From NCBI GenBank assembly GCA_016288215.1, contig JAEEYQ010000051.1, positions 28,890-92,889 of the forward strand: DNA of 64,000 bases. The letters are read 5' to 3'. A program made the position numbers and the translations under genes. Of the stretch, positions 33,638-41,707 are shown in pieces; position 1 is the stretch's first letter; every line of letters starts with the position of its first letter. The notes beneath the pieces are model-generated. The model was not told the origin of the DNA. It did not search any database and saw only the letters and a list, made by a program, of their open reading frames with translations. The stretch is from Lentisphaeria bacterium (GTDB taxonomy: Bacteria; Verrucomicrobiota; Lentisphaeria; Oligosphaerales; Oligosphaeraceae).

Positions 33638-35530
33638 CTAATTGCAAATTTTTAACGTAACTCTTTGCGAAAGAATATGATACAACTCCGGAAGGTCAAA
33701 GGCCTTCAGCACGCCGCGGGGCGTGGCGGAAGCGGGCCAGTCATGGACGGGAGACGCCGCCCATTCATGGAAGGAGGCGGGGGCGTCCATCAACGTCAGC
33801 GACGCCACGTCATCGCGGAAGATGGCGGCCATGGCGGCGATGATGGTTCCCTGCCCTTTTCCGCTCACATGCAGCCGACGGGCACCGTTGGCGGCAAGCA
33901 GGTCCATCGTCCGCAACAGGTCCTGGACACGTCCACCTAACAGACTATCCCCGAACATGATAGCGAAACTGTGCATCATGTAGTCCATGCCATACAGCTG
34001 AACAGAGCGGGTTTCGGCGGGGTCAAAGGTGTTCTCCCCCAGTCCCCGCAGGTCCGTCAGATAGCAGTCACCGTTGGCGTTAAGGGATTTGACGAAATCG
34101 GAGTCCATTTCGAGGCGGCTGTCCAGATGGGGCACATGCAAAAAGCATTCGGGCTCCACATCCAAAATGTGGCCATGGTCGGGAGCGGTGCTCAGCCGTT
34201 TGAAGAGGACGGTCTTGAGGGCGCGTTCCGTCTCCACCAGATAGCGGCCCCACATGACATCGCCAAAGCGCCGCGGCTGGGTGCAGCGGTGGTGGGGGAT
34301 GTCCGTCCGCGACGGCAGATGCAGCAGCTGGCCGATGGTCATGCGCCACGCCTCCAGCGATGAGGGTGGACGGCGTTCACGGGCAAGGACTTCCGCCTTT
34401 TCGCGAATCAGCGCATAGATGGGCGCGGAGCCCACGGCGGCCACGCCGCCTTCGGGGCAGCAGGCCAGGTCGGAGGCCGCGTTGGGCTGCGGCTCGAGTG
34501 GCCGATATGCCTCTGGCAGAGCAGCTTGCCGATGGAAGAAGCGGCACATGGCCTCTTGATTGTGGGAAGAGAATCCATGGACTGTGGGACCGATGAAGCA
34601 TTCCACCTGGTCCTCCGCGTTGAAAAGAGCGTAGAAGCGCCGCAGGTCCGCATAGGCCTCCTGAAGCCCCCGCCGCTCGAAGAAGTCATAGGTTTGGCCA
34701 AGGAGCAGAACTGGCTTCGGTGCCCTAACCATCATGAGATCAACCATTTCCAAACCAGCGCCGATGACGCCCGGCGGACACTGCTCCGCGTCCGTGGGCA
34801 GTTCGTTCTCCAGATTGGTGAGGAAGCTGGTGACGTGGCAGCTGGGAGCGGCCATGGTTAGGCGATCGTCGTTCGCCCACGTCCATTCCGTCAGGGTGCC
34901 GCCGCCCGAATTGCCCGTGACGCCGACTCGCGAAGCGTCGATTTCGGGACGGGACAGCAGATAGTCCAGCCCTCGGCGGGCGTCCCACACCCGCCATGCG
35001 CCAAAGAATTCTCCCAACAGCTCCAGCTGCTTGGCCATGACATTGTGGCCGCCGCAGAGACTGTTCTTCAGGGGGCAGTCCTCCAATGCGGTGTATTGGT
35101 TCCGTTCCCCCTGATGAATCGGATCCACCATCAGCACGGCGAAACCGTTGGCAACCAACCGTAAAGCGAATTTCTGATAGGTCTCGTCGCCCTTGCCGGC
35201 GGCGGAATGGCCGCAAAGCCCCAAAACGGCGGGCAGTGGCCGCGCTCCCGCCTGCGGCAAATACAGATTGGCACTGACGCGGAAGCCCGGCCGGCTGCTG
35301 AACAGCACCTTCTCCACCGTGTAGCCGTTGCAGGACAGGGTTCCGACCACCATCGGCTCCAACGGCGTCCGTTCCGGCCACGGGCCGAAAGCGCGGTCAA
35401 TGGCCGCCCGCAGCGTCTGCTGATAGGCCACCGCGTCCTCTTGAGTCTTCAGTCCGTCCAAAAGACGGCGGCGACGGCTCCGCATCTCCTTCAGCCGCTG
35501 AATGAAATCCTCCTGCAATTGCGTGTTCAT
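33638..35530 (-). CDS. Alpha/beta hydrolase with degenerate second domain (esterase/acyl-hydrolase-like)
   Basis: The 630-residue product has an N-terminal hydrolase domain of the dienelactone-hydrolase/acetyl-xylan-esterase type: RVSANLYLP, AVLGLCGHSAAGKGDE, AVLMVDPIHQGERNQY, and the nucleophile elbow VTGNSGGGTLTEW with Ser208. An Asp (possibly in LLGQTYDFFERRG) and HGFSSHNQEAM His would complete a triad. A second half from about residue 400 repeats the fold weakly; its elbow-like VSGKGQGTIIAAM (residues 555-567) has Gly instead of Ser, so it is probably inactive. No signal peptide, so it likely acts on imported or cytoplasmic esters. GGGAGTTAGC precedes the ATG. Confidence 0.75.
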   Translation of the reverse strand: MNTQLQEDFIQRLKEMRSRRRRLLDGLKTQEDAVAYQQTLRAAIDRAFGPWPERTPLEPMVVGTLSCNGYTVEKVLFSSRPGFRVSANLYLPQAGARPLPAVLGLCGHSAAGKGDETYQKFALRLVANGFAVLMVDPIHQGERNQYTALEDCPLKNSLCGGHNVMAKQLELLGEFFGAWRVWDARRGLDYLLSRPEIDASRVGVTGNSGGGTLTEWTWANDDRLTMAAPSCHVTSFLTNLENELPTDAEQCPPGVIGAGLEMVDLMMVRAPKPVLLLGQTYDFFERRGLQEAYADLRRFYALFNAEDQVECFIGPTVHGFSSHNQEAMCRFFHRQAALPEAYRPLEPQPNAASDLACCPEGGVAAVGSAPIYALIREKAEVLARERRPPSSLEAWRMTIGQLLHLPSRTDIPHHRCTQPRRFGDVMWGRYLVETERALKTVLFKRLSTAPDHGHILDVEPECFLHVPHLDSRLEMDSDFVKSLNANGDCYLTDLRGLGENTFDPAETRSVQLYGMDYMMHSFAIMFGDSLLGGRVQDLLRTMDLLAANGARRLHVSGKGQGTIIAAMAAIFRDDVASLTLMDAPASFHEWAASPVHDWPASATPRGVLKAFDLPELYHILSQRVTLKICN

Positions 35531-35565
35531 GCTAACTCCCTGTTGTTTTGAAAAATCACTAGCTG

Positions 35566-35697
35566 GCTAGCCAGCCTAGAAGCTCTAGAAGCTCTAGAAG
35601 CACTAGAAGCACTAGAAAAACTGCTAACAAAATTCCTCATTCCTAATTCCTCATTCCTAATTCCTAATTCCTAATTCCTAATTTCTAATTCCTAATT
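35566..35697. repeat. Composite array: CTAG-rich 9-mers followed by AATTAGR heptamers
   Basis: 35566-35620 holds repeated CTAGAAGCT/CTAGAAGCA units (nine bases). 35633-35697 holds TAATTCC heptamers. The array fills the spacer between the hydrolase start and mfd; the mfd stop codon lies inside it. Composite arrays of the same two types occur at 46153 and 47609. Confidence 0.85.
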
Positions 35698-38600
35698 GTC
35701 AATAGTTTCCGCTGTATCTCCTTCATCTGCTCCACACCGTCGTTGCTGGACAGCATGGGAATCTGGTTGCGCATGTCACGATACAGCCCATGGGATGTCT
35801 CGATCAGCAGACGCCTTTCGCGGACACAAATTCGCGGCACCTGGGCCTTCGAGGCCAGAATCCGCACCTTTGCGTATTCTATAAGTGCTTGCGTTGCAGT
35901 AGGTAATGGACCAAATCGGTCGGCAAACTCCGCCACGAAGGAATCTGCCTCCGCCAAAGAGCGGGCGGTGTTCAGCCGTTTGTAGAAGTCCACCCGCGCC
36001 GCCTCATCCTCCACATAGCACGCGGGAATGCCCAACGCGGTACGTCCCGGACGGGCCTGGACGGCGTAGACGACGGTGTCCAAATCCAATTCCACCTCGG
36101 GCTTCCGCAGGGGGCCGCTGTTTTGCTTTGCGAGTCCCGCCACAGCGTCCTTCAGCAGTTGGCAGTACAGCTCGAAACCCACCGCCGCAATGTGGCCGCT
36201 CTGTTCCATGCCCAAAATGTTGCCGGCGCCCCGAATCTCCAAGTCTCGCATAGCCAGTTTGAAGCCTGCCCCCAAGTGGGTGTAGCGGCGGATGGCCGCC
36301 ATCCGCTCTCGCGCGTTGGCAGGGAGGTTTCCCATGGGCGGCAGCAGCATGTAGGCATAGGCCTGGCGGTGATGGCGGCCCACCCGCCCCCGCAGCTGAT
36401 ACAGCTCCGACAAGCCAAAGCGGTCCGCGCGGTCGATGATGATGGTGTTGACGTTGGGAATGTCCACGCCGCTTTCAATGATGGTTGTGCAGACCAGAAC
36501 ATCGATCTTCTGCTGCAAAAAGCGCAGCATGATGCTTTCCAGCCGCGCGGGGCTCATCTGGCCGTGGGCGATTTCGCAGCGTGCGTCCGGCACCAGCTCC
36601 TGCACAATCTCCTGCATCCGCTCAATGGTCTGGACCCGGTTGTAGAGGAAGAAAACCTGTCCTTTCCGCTCCAGTTCGCTGCGAATGGCATGCCGAATCA
36701 GCTCCTTGTCATAGTTGGCGACGATGGTGGTCACCGGCAGCCGGTCCGTCGGCGCCGTCATGATGGTGCTCAGATTACGCAGGCCGGAGAGGCTGAAATA
36801 GAGGGTGCGCGGGATGGGCGTGGCGGTCATCGTCAAAATGTCCAGATTGGCCCGCATCGCCTTGAAACGCTGCTTGTCCTTGACGCCAAAGCGCTGCTCT
36901 TCATCGATGATCAGCAGCCCCAAGGCCGCGAAACGGACGTCCTCCTGCAGCAGCCGATGGGTTCCGATCAGGATGTCCACTTCTCCGGCCGCCGTCCGGT
37001 CCAAAATCTCCTTCTGCTCCCCTTTGCTCTTGAAGCGGGAAAGCATGTCAATGCGGACAGGATACTCCGCCATGCGTTCCGTGAAACTGGTGTAATGCTG
37101 TTGTGCAAGGATGGTGGTGGGCACGAGAACCGCCACCTGTTTTCCGTTGAGGACGGCGCGGAAGGCCGCTCGCATGGCCACCTCCGTCTTGCCGTAACCC
37201 ACGTCACCGCAGAGCAATCGGTCCATGGGGCGCGTATTTTCCATGTCCGCAAGCACGGTCTGGATGGCCTCCGTCTGGTCTCCCGTCTCCTGATAGGGGA
37301 AGGCCCCCGCGAAGGAGCGCTCCCATTCCACGATGGGCTTGAAGGCGATGCCGCCGGCGTTCTGCCGCATGGCCTCCACCCGCAGCAGCTCCGCCGCATA
37401 GTCCCACGCCGCGTTCGCCGCCTGCAGCTTCGTGTTCTTCCATGCGTTGCCCCCCAGACGGCTCAAAGTCGGGGCATGTTTGCCCGCCCCCATGTAACGG
37501 CTTATCAGATGTGCTTGCGCCAGAGGAACATACAAATATGACTCATCCGCAAACTCCAGCTTGATGACTTCCTGAATCTCCCCACCCGTCTCCAAAGTCT
37601 GGATGCCATGGTAAATGCAGATTCCATGGGTGACATGCACCGCCCATGCGCCCTCCTCCATCTCCAGACCACCGCGGACCGCGCTGTCGTGGCGGTATTT
37701 TATGTTCTTGGCACGACGCAACTTAGACTTGCGGCCAAAGATTTCGCGGTCGCTGAGCATGACCAGACGAGCTTCCGGAAGGAGAAGGCCGCAGGCCAAA
37801 TCCTGCTTCTCCACGGCGATGGGAAGGGTGTTGGTCAGCGGATCCTCTTTCAGGATTTCCGTGAAGCGGTCCACTTCCCCCTGCCCCGCACAGCAGGCGA
37901 CAAGGGCATAACCGCTTTTATGCCAACGCAATAGGCTATCCCGCAGTTGCTGCCAATGCCATAGGGCCGCCCCCTCCCCCATCTCCGGCAGCAGAACCGC
38001 CAGCTCCGTGCCCAAGCTGACGGCGTCCAAACTCAACAACGGCCCCGCCGACGCCTTGGCCGACGAATCCTCCCCCGGCGCCGTGATCAATCGGATGACG
38101 GAGCTGCGGCCCTCGCAAAAGGCTTCCCATTTTTCTATAACATCCTCATATGCAAATTGATGTAAATGCTCCTCCAGAAGATCCTCTGAACAAATGACCA
38201 CGGGAAGCGGCTCAGGAAAATAGGCCGCCAGCTCCGTGCTTTCTCCTTCCTCCGCCGCCAGAACGGCCATGCCGCGGGGCACCACGCGTATTTCAGCCAG
38301 CTCTTTGAAGGAGCGTTGAGTGTCCGGAAGAAAATAGCGCATGGAGTCAATTTCGTCCCCCCAGAACTCCAGCCGGACAGGGGCGTCGTACAGGGGGGAA
38401 TAGATGTCCATGATGCCGCCTCGGCGGGCGAACTCGCCGGGGGTCTGGACCTCGAATTCGTTGTCATAGTCCAGCTCGACCAGCCGTTTGGCCAGCTCCT
38501 CAGGAGGCATGGTGTCCCCTTTGCGCAAGGTGAAGGTGCGCTTCTGGAACAGATTCGGAGCCACGGTGCGGGACATCAGCGCCATGGGGGTGCTGAGGAA

Positions 38601-38951
38601 CACAGCGGGCTTGCCGTCCAATGCGCATTCCAATGCGGCGCAGCGGCCCGCCTCGTTTTCGGGAATCCACTGTCGCCGTCCCGCGTTGATTTCCGGCAGG
38701 GAGATGACGGGGCGGATGTCCCCCAACAGCGCCAACAGAGTCTCCAGCTGGCCACCGAGGGCCTCCGCGCTGGCGCTGTCCGGCACCAGAACCAGCAAAC
38801 GGTCCGTGCAGGTTTTGGAGATGGCGGCCAAAGCCGCCGGAACCAATGCCTGATCATGCAGAGCGAAACGGCAACAGGGAAGCGTCACATGGGTGCGGGA
38901 AGCCCATGTGTCAAACCGTTTGCGCCAATCTGCAGTTTTTGGACGCGGCAT
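35685..38951 (-). CDS. mfd: Mfd, transcription-repair coupling factor
   Basis: ATP-dependent translocase that removes stalled RNA polymerase from DNA lesions and recruits UvrA. The 1088-residue product is slightly shorter than usual (about 1150). It has the UvrB-like N-terminal part (EFARRGGIMDIYSPLYDAPV), the RNA polymerase interaction region (around IKLEFADESYLYVPLAQAHL), helicase motifs I (GDVGYGKTEVAMRAAFRA), II (DEEQRFGVKDKQ), III (TMTATPIPRTLYFSLSG) and VI (QLRGRVGRHHRQAYAYM), and a C-terminal TRCF domain. The last codons (ATT AGG AAT TAG) lie in the heptamer array, so the terminal Arg-Asn and the stop come from repeat sequence. A short AATTAGR array precedes the gene. Confidence 0.95.
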   Translation of the reverse strand: MPRPKTADWRKRFDTWASRTHVTLPCCRFALHDQALVPAALAAISKTCTDRLLVLVPDSASAEALGGQLETLLALLGDIRPVISLPEINAGRRQWIPENEAGRCAALECALDGKPAVFLSTPMALMSRTVAPNLFQKRTFTLRKGDTMPPEELAKRLVELDYDNEFEVQTPGEFARRGGIMDIYSPLYDAPVRLEFWGDEIDSMRYFLPDTQRSFKELAEIRVVPRGMAVLAAEEGESTELAAYFPEPLPVVICSEDLLEEHLHQFAYEDVIEKWEAFCEGRSSVIRLITAPGEDSSAKASAGPLLSLDAVSLGTELAVLLPEMGEGAALWHWQQLRDSLLRWHKSGYALVACCAGQGEVDRFTEILKEDPLTNTLPIAVEKQDLACGLLLPEARLVMLSDREIFGRKSKLRRAKNIKYRHDSAVRGGLEMEEGAWAVHVTHGICIYHGIQTLETGGEIQEVIKLEFADESYLYVPLAQAHLISRYMGAGKHAPTLSRLGGNAWKNTKLQAANAAWDYAAELLRVEAMRQNAGGIAFKPIVEWERSFAGAFPYQETGDQTEAIQTVLADMENTRPMDRLLCGDVGYGKTEVAMRAAFRAVLNGKQVAVLVPTTILAQQHYTSFTERMAEYPVRIDMLSRFKSKGEQKEILDRTAAGEVDILIGTHRLLQEDVRFAALGLLIIDEEQRFGVKDKQRFKAMRANLDILTMTATPIPRTLYFSLSGLRNLSTIMTAPTDRLPVTTIVANYDKELIRHAIRSELERKGQVFFLYNRVQTIERMQEIVQELVPDARCEIAHGQMSPARLESIMLRFLQQKIDVLVCTTIIESGVDIPNVNTIIIDRADRFGLSELYQLRGRVGRHHRQAYAYMLLPPMGNLPANARERMAAIRRYTHLGAGFKLAMRDLEIRGAGNILGMEQSGHIAAVGFELYCQLLKDAVAGLAKQNSGPLRKPEVELDLDTVVYAVQARPGRTALGIPACYVEDEAARVDFYKRLNTARSLAEADSFVAEFADRFGPLPTATQALIEYAKVRILASKAQVPRICVRERRLLIETSHGLYRDMRNQIPMLSSNDGVEQMKEIQRKLLTIRN

Positions 38952-38960
38952 AAGCCACTG

Positions 38961-38988
38961 AGAATTAGGAATTAGAAATTAGAAATTT
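38961..38988. repeat. Short AATTAGR heptamer array upstream of mfd
   Basis: GAATTAGGAATTAGAAATTAG, four units, begins ten bases upstream of the mfd start codon. Confidence 0.75.
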
Positions 38989-39027
38989 TACCACATTAGG
39001 GTAGAGTATGATTTTTTTGAAACGACA

Positions 39028-39160
39028 TTGCAGTTCGCGCGTCAGCCCCGAAAGGGGCGGCGGAGCACAGCCCGGGGTAAGCGTGGCCGCGAAGCGGCAA
39101 GCGTAACCCCGGGTATGGCAGATTGTTACGATTGTTCAAGCCCTGAAGGGGCGGCAGAAA
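39028..39160 (+). repeat. REP-like palindrome cluster, family A copy 1
   Basis: GCAGTTCGCG, then the hairpins GCCCCGAAAGGGGC, CCCGGGGT...ACCCCGGG enclosing GCCGCGAAGCGGC, and a closing GCCCTGAAGGGGCGGCAGAAA. The same order occurs at 49378-49505 and, in reverse, at 49085-49215 and 50085-50215 around a Y1 transposase gene. This copy is the remote one. Confidence 0.85.
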
Positions 39161-39233
39161 ACGACAAGTGCAATCCTTTCAGGAAACGTAAATTTCAACT
39201 TAAGTCACTCATAATCGACTACTTAAAACGACA

Positions 39234-39268
39234 AGGCTGCCATGGGAGGGGATATCCCACAGCAGCCT
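39234..39268 (-). terminator. Hairpin terminator after the outer-membrane protein gene
   Basis: Minus strand AGGCTGCTGTGGGA pairs with TCCCATGGCAGCCT almost perfectly, followed by TGTCGTTTTAAG. It lies about 35 bases after the stop codon. The U-run is weak, so termination strength is uncertain. Confidence 0.7.
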
Positions 39269-39302
39269 GACGTTCACGAATGCGGCGACAATGCCGTTTG
39301 AT

Positions 39303-40151
39303 TTAGAAGTTCACGTTGGCTCCAAAGCCCCAGACGAAGTTAAAGGTGCTGAAGCTGCCATTGTCAGAACGGAGAACCGCCTCGCGGTAGTCGTGATCCA
39401 GAATCCAGCCGCCCTGCATGAAGGGGCCGACGCTGAAGTTCTTGTTGATCGCATAGTCCAGGCTGGTGTCTGCCACGAAGGAGAACAAAGCGTTCTTGCG
39501 GGCGGGTTTGTCGCCGGCCATGTCCATGTAGCCGATGTACTTGGTGCTGCCCCAATAGAAGGTGCCACCCAGTTTCCAGGTCAGGTTCTCGTTGATGGCA
39601 TACTCGTAACTGCCGCCAAAGCTGCACCAGGTCCAGTCCTTCTCATACTCATGGTTCACCGTGAAGGTAGGGCTCAGCAGGCAGCCGAAGGAGACGGAGG
39701 CGTTGATTTCATTGTCGTCCGTCCAGCCCCAGCCGCGGCGGAGGGATTTGCCCATGCGGTGGCCGGTGTGGCGATAGTCATAGTAAATCCAGCCGAAGCC
39801 CAAGGTGATGCCGTCGTCGAGGCCGGGCACGTCTTCGATGGTGTATTCATAGTTCAGGTAGTAATCCCACTCTTCCACCTGGTTGTCGCTCCAGCGGCCG
39901 AGGGACCCGTCGTCCGTGAAGTCGTAGTTGCCCCAGATGCCGGCGGTGAAGCCGTACCACGTGGCGCTGAAGTCGCCCTGCATGACGCTGCGGGTGTCGA
40001 ACACCTTCGCCTTGGACATGTAGCGGGAGGCATACTTGAGGGACAGGGCGAAGGAGGGCATGTTGCTCTCTTCCTCAACCTCGATGTCCTGAGCCATCGC
40101 CCCTGTAAAGGCGACCAACGTACCAAGAACCATTGCTTTCCAGATCTTCAT
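39303..40151 (-). CDS. Outer-membrane beta-barrel protein
   Basis: The 282-residue product has a signal peptide (MKIWKAMVLGTLVAFTGAMA, cut before QDIEVEE). The mature part alternates short amphipathic strands with aromatic residues and acidic turns (SLKYASRYMSKAKVFD, DYYLNYEYTIEDVPGLDDGI, WKLGGTFYWGS) and ends in Phe (FVWGFGANVNF), the usual signature for recognition by the BAM complex. About ten to twelve strands could be drawn. Role may be a porin or transport channel; substrate not known. GGAAAGCATC precedes the ATG. It is monocistronic, with a hairpin at 39234. Confidence 0.82.
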   Translation of the reverse strand: MKIWKAMVLGTLVAFTGAMAQDIEVEEESNMPSFALSLKYASRYMSKAKVFDTRSVMQGDFSATWYGFTAGIWGNYDFTDDGSLGRWSDNQVEEWDYYLNYEYTIEDVPGLDDGITLGFGWIYYDYRHTGHRMGKSLRRGWGWTDDNEINASVSFGCLLSPTFTVNHEYEKDWTWCSFGGSYEYAINENLTWKLGGTFYWGSTKYIGYMDMAGDKPARKNALFSFVADTSLDYAINKNFSVGPFMQGGWILDHDYREAVLRSDNGSFSTFNFVWGFGANVNF

Positions 40152-40513
40152 GATGCTTTCCTTTCCTTTTGTTTTATGACTACGACCACTTCACATAATG
40201 CAAAGCAACCCAAACTGCACATTCCTAAAATATCGTCTCCATTGAGAAATGCAACAGCGAAAAACGAGTTTTTTTCTAAAAAATCGCAAAAGAGGCCATT
40301 TTTGAGGGAAAATCGCCTCTTTTTTTCCGCCGTCGGCCGCCGACGAGCCCCCTGTCATCGACAGAAACGGCCGCCGACAACAGGCCATGAAGCATTCAGC
40401 CGCCCGCGGAAAGAGTCCCGAAGGCGGCCGGCCAAGCCAAAGGCCCCATGGAGGGGCATATCGGCGTTCGGCGTCATGGAAGAGACCTTACGGCCTCTCC
40501 ATTGTATATGGAA
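40152..40513. other. Intergenic region with bidirectional hairpin
   Basis: No gene seen. It contains the outer-membrane protein gene's upstream region, an AT-rich block with GCGATTTTTTAG-like text on the minus strand, a terminator hairpin (40286-40327) and GC-rich text up to the serC stop. Confidence 0.6.
40286..40327 (-). terminator. Hairpin terminator downstream of serC
   Basis: AAAAGAGGC pairs with GCCTCTTTT with A-runs and T-runs on both sides, so it can stop transcription from either direction. It lies about 190 bases downstream of serC, the only gene reading into it. Confidence 0.6.
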
Positions 40514-41608
40514 TCAGGCGTTCTTGGCGGCGAAATCGTCCATGAACGCGATCAAGGTGTCCACGCCCTCTTCCGGCATGGCGTTGTAGATGCTGGCACG
40601 CAGGCCGCCGACGGCGCGATGGCCCTTCAGGCCGATGAGCCCCGCCGCCTTGGCCTCCGCCACGAACTTCTTCTCCAGCTCCTCATTGCCCTCGCCGATG
40701 CGGAAGCAGACGTTCATGTTGGAGCGGCTGCACTTGCAGCAGGTGCCGCGGAACATGGGGCTGTTGTCGATGGCGGCATACAGCTTGGCGGCCTTCGCCT
40801 CGTTCTTCTTCTGGATGGCGGGGACGCCGCCCTGCTCCAGCATCCAGTCCGTCACCAACCGAATCATGTAGATGCCGAAGGTGGACGGGGTGTTGAAGAG
40901 GGACTTGGACTTGATGTGGGTGCTGTAGCGCAGCATGGTGGGCACGGTCTCCGGGCAGCGGGCCGGAAGGTCCTTGCGGATGACGACCAACGCCACGCCT
41001 GCGGGGCCCATGTTCTTCTGCGCACCTGCGAAAATTAGTCCAAAGCGATTGACATCAATGACATGGGACATGATGTCGCTGGACATGTCCGCCACCAGCG
41101 GCACATTGCCGGTGTCGGGATACTCATGGTATTCGGTGCCGTAGATGGTGTTGTTGGCGCAGATGTAGGCGTAGGCGGCGTCCTGATCGAACTTCCAGCT
41201 CTTCACATCGCCGATGGCGCTGAACTTGTTGGCGGAGCCGTCGAAGACCAGATCCACGTCGGCGCCCAAAATCTTCATTTCCTTCATGGCCTTGTGGGAC
41301 CATTCGCCCGTGTCGCAGACGGCAATCTTCTTGCCGGGGATCATCAGGTTCATGGGAATCATGGCGAACTGCAGGCTGGCGCCGCCCTGGAGGAACAGGA
41401 CCTCATAGTCGTCGCTGATGCCCATCAGCTTGCGCAGATTCGCCTCGGCGGCCTGGATGACCTCATCGAAATTCGCCGCACGATGGCTCTCCTCAATGAT
41501 GCCGTATCCGCAACCACGGTAATTCACGAACTCCTCCTGCGCCTTCAGCATCACAGGCTTGGGCAGAACGGCGGGACCGGCATTGAAATTGTAGACAGGA
41601 TGATCCAT
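40514..41608 (-). CDS. serC: Phosphoserine aminotransferase
   Basis: PLP enzyme that makes 3-phosphoserine from 3-phosphohydroxypyruvate in serine synthesis, and may act in the pyridoxal 5'-phosphate pathway. The 364-residue product is the normal length. YNFNAGPAVLPKPVM at the start, RGCGYGIIEESHRA, LFLQGGASLQFAMIPMNL, CANNTIYGTEYHE, and FAGAQKNMGPAGVALVVIR with the PLP lysine near residue 196 are all characteristic. GHRAVGGLRASIYNAMPEEGV near the end is the phosphate-binding region. GGAGAAGAAA precedes the ATG, and a promoter with -35 TTGACA and -10 TATATT lies upstream (41674-41701). Confidence 0.96.
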   Translation of the reverse strand: MDHPVYNFNAGPAVLPKPVMLKAQEEFVNYRGCGYGIIEESHRAANFDEVIQAAEANLRKLMGISDDYEVLFLQGGASLQFAMIPMNLMIPGKKIAVCDTGEWSHKAMKEMKILGADVDLVFDGSANKFSAIGDVKSWKFDQDAAYAYICANNTIYGTEYHEYPDTGNVPLVADMSSDIMSHVIDVNRFGLIFAGAQKNMGPAGVALVVIRKDLPARCPETVPTMLRYSTHIKSKSLFNTPSTFGIYMIRLVTDWMLEQGGVPAIQKKNEAKAAKLYAAIDNSPMFRGTCCKCSRSNMNVCFRIGEGNEELEKKFVAEAKAAGLIGLKGHRAVGGLRASIYNAMPEEGVDTLIAFMDDFAAKNA

Positions 41609-41671
41609 TTTCTTCTCCTAATCAGCTGGAACAAAAACACCAAAAACAGACAACAGCGTACAAAACATGAA

Positions 41672-41701
41672 ATAATATACCATATTATAATAGAGTGTCA
41701 A
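41672..41701 (-). promoter_or_regulatory. serC promoter
   Basis: On the minus strand TTGACA (41696-41701) is followed after 16 bases by TATATT (41674-41679), a sigma-70-like spacing. The spacer holds ATTATAATATGG, so the region also contains the TATACCATATTATA element seen at 15922, 22682 and 60406. A start about 60 bases before the ATG is implied. Confidence 0.65.
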
Positions 41702-41707
41702 CAGACT

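Larger units (their letters stand above)
38952..39302. other. Intergenic region with heptamers, a REP-like cluster and a terminator hairpin
   Basis: No gene seen. From left to right: heptamers (38961-38988), an A/T-rich stretch, a REP-like cluster (39028-39160) and the hairpin 39234-39268 that ends the outer-membrane protein gene. Confidence 0.7.

Noticed and set aside
35685..35697. Frameshift or truncation at the mfd C-terminus
   Set aside because: The reading frame is intact up to the repeat-derived stop, and the expected C-terminal domain is present, so there is no evidence for a broken gene.
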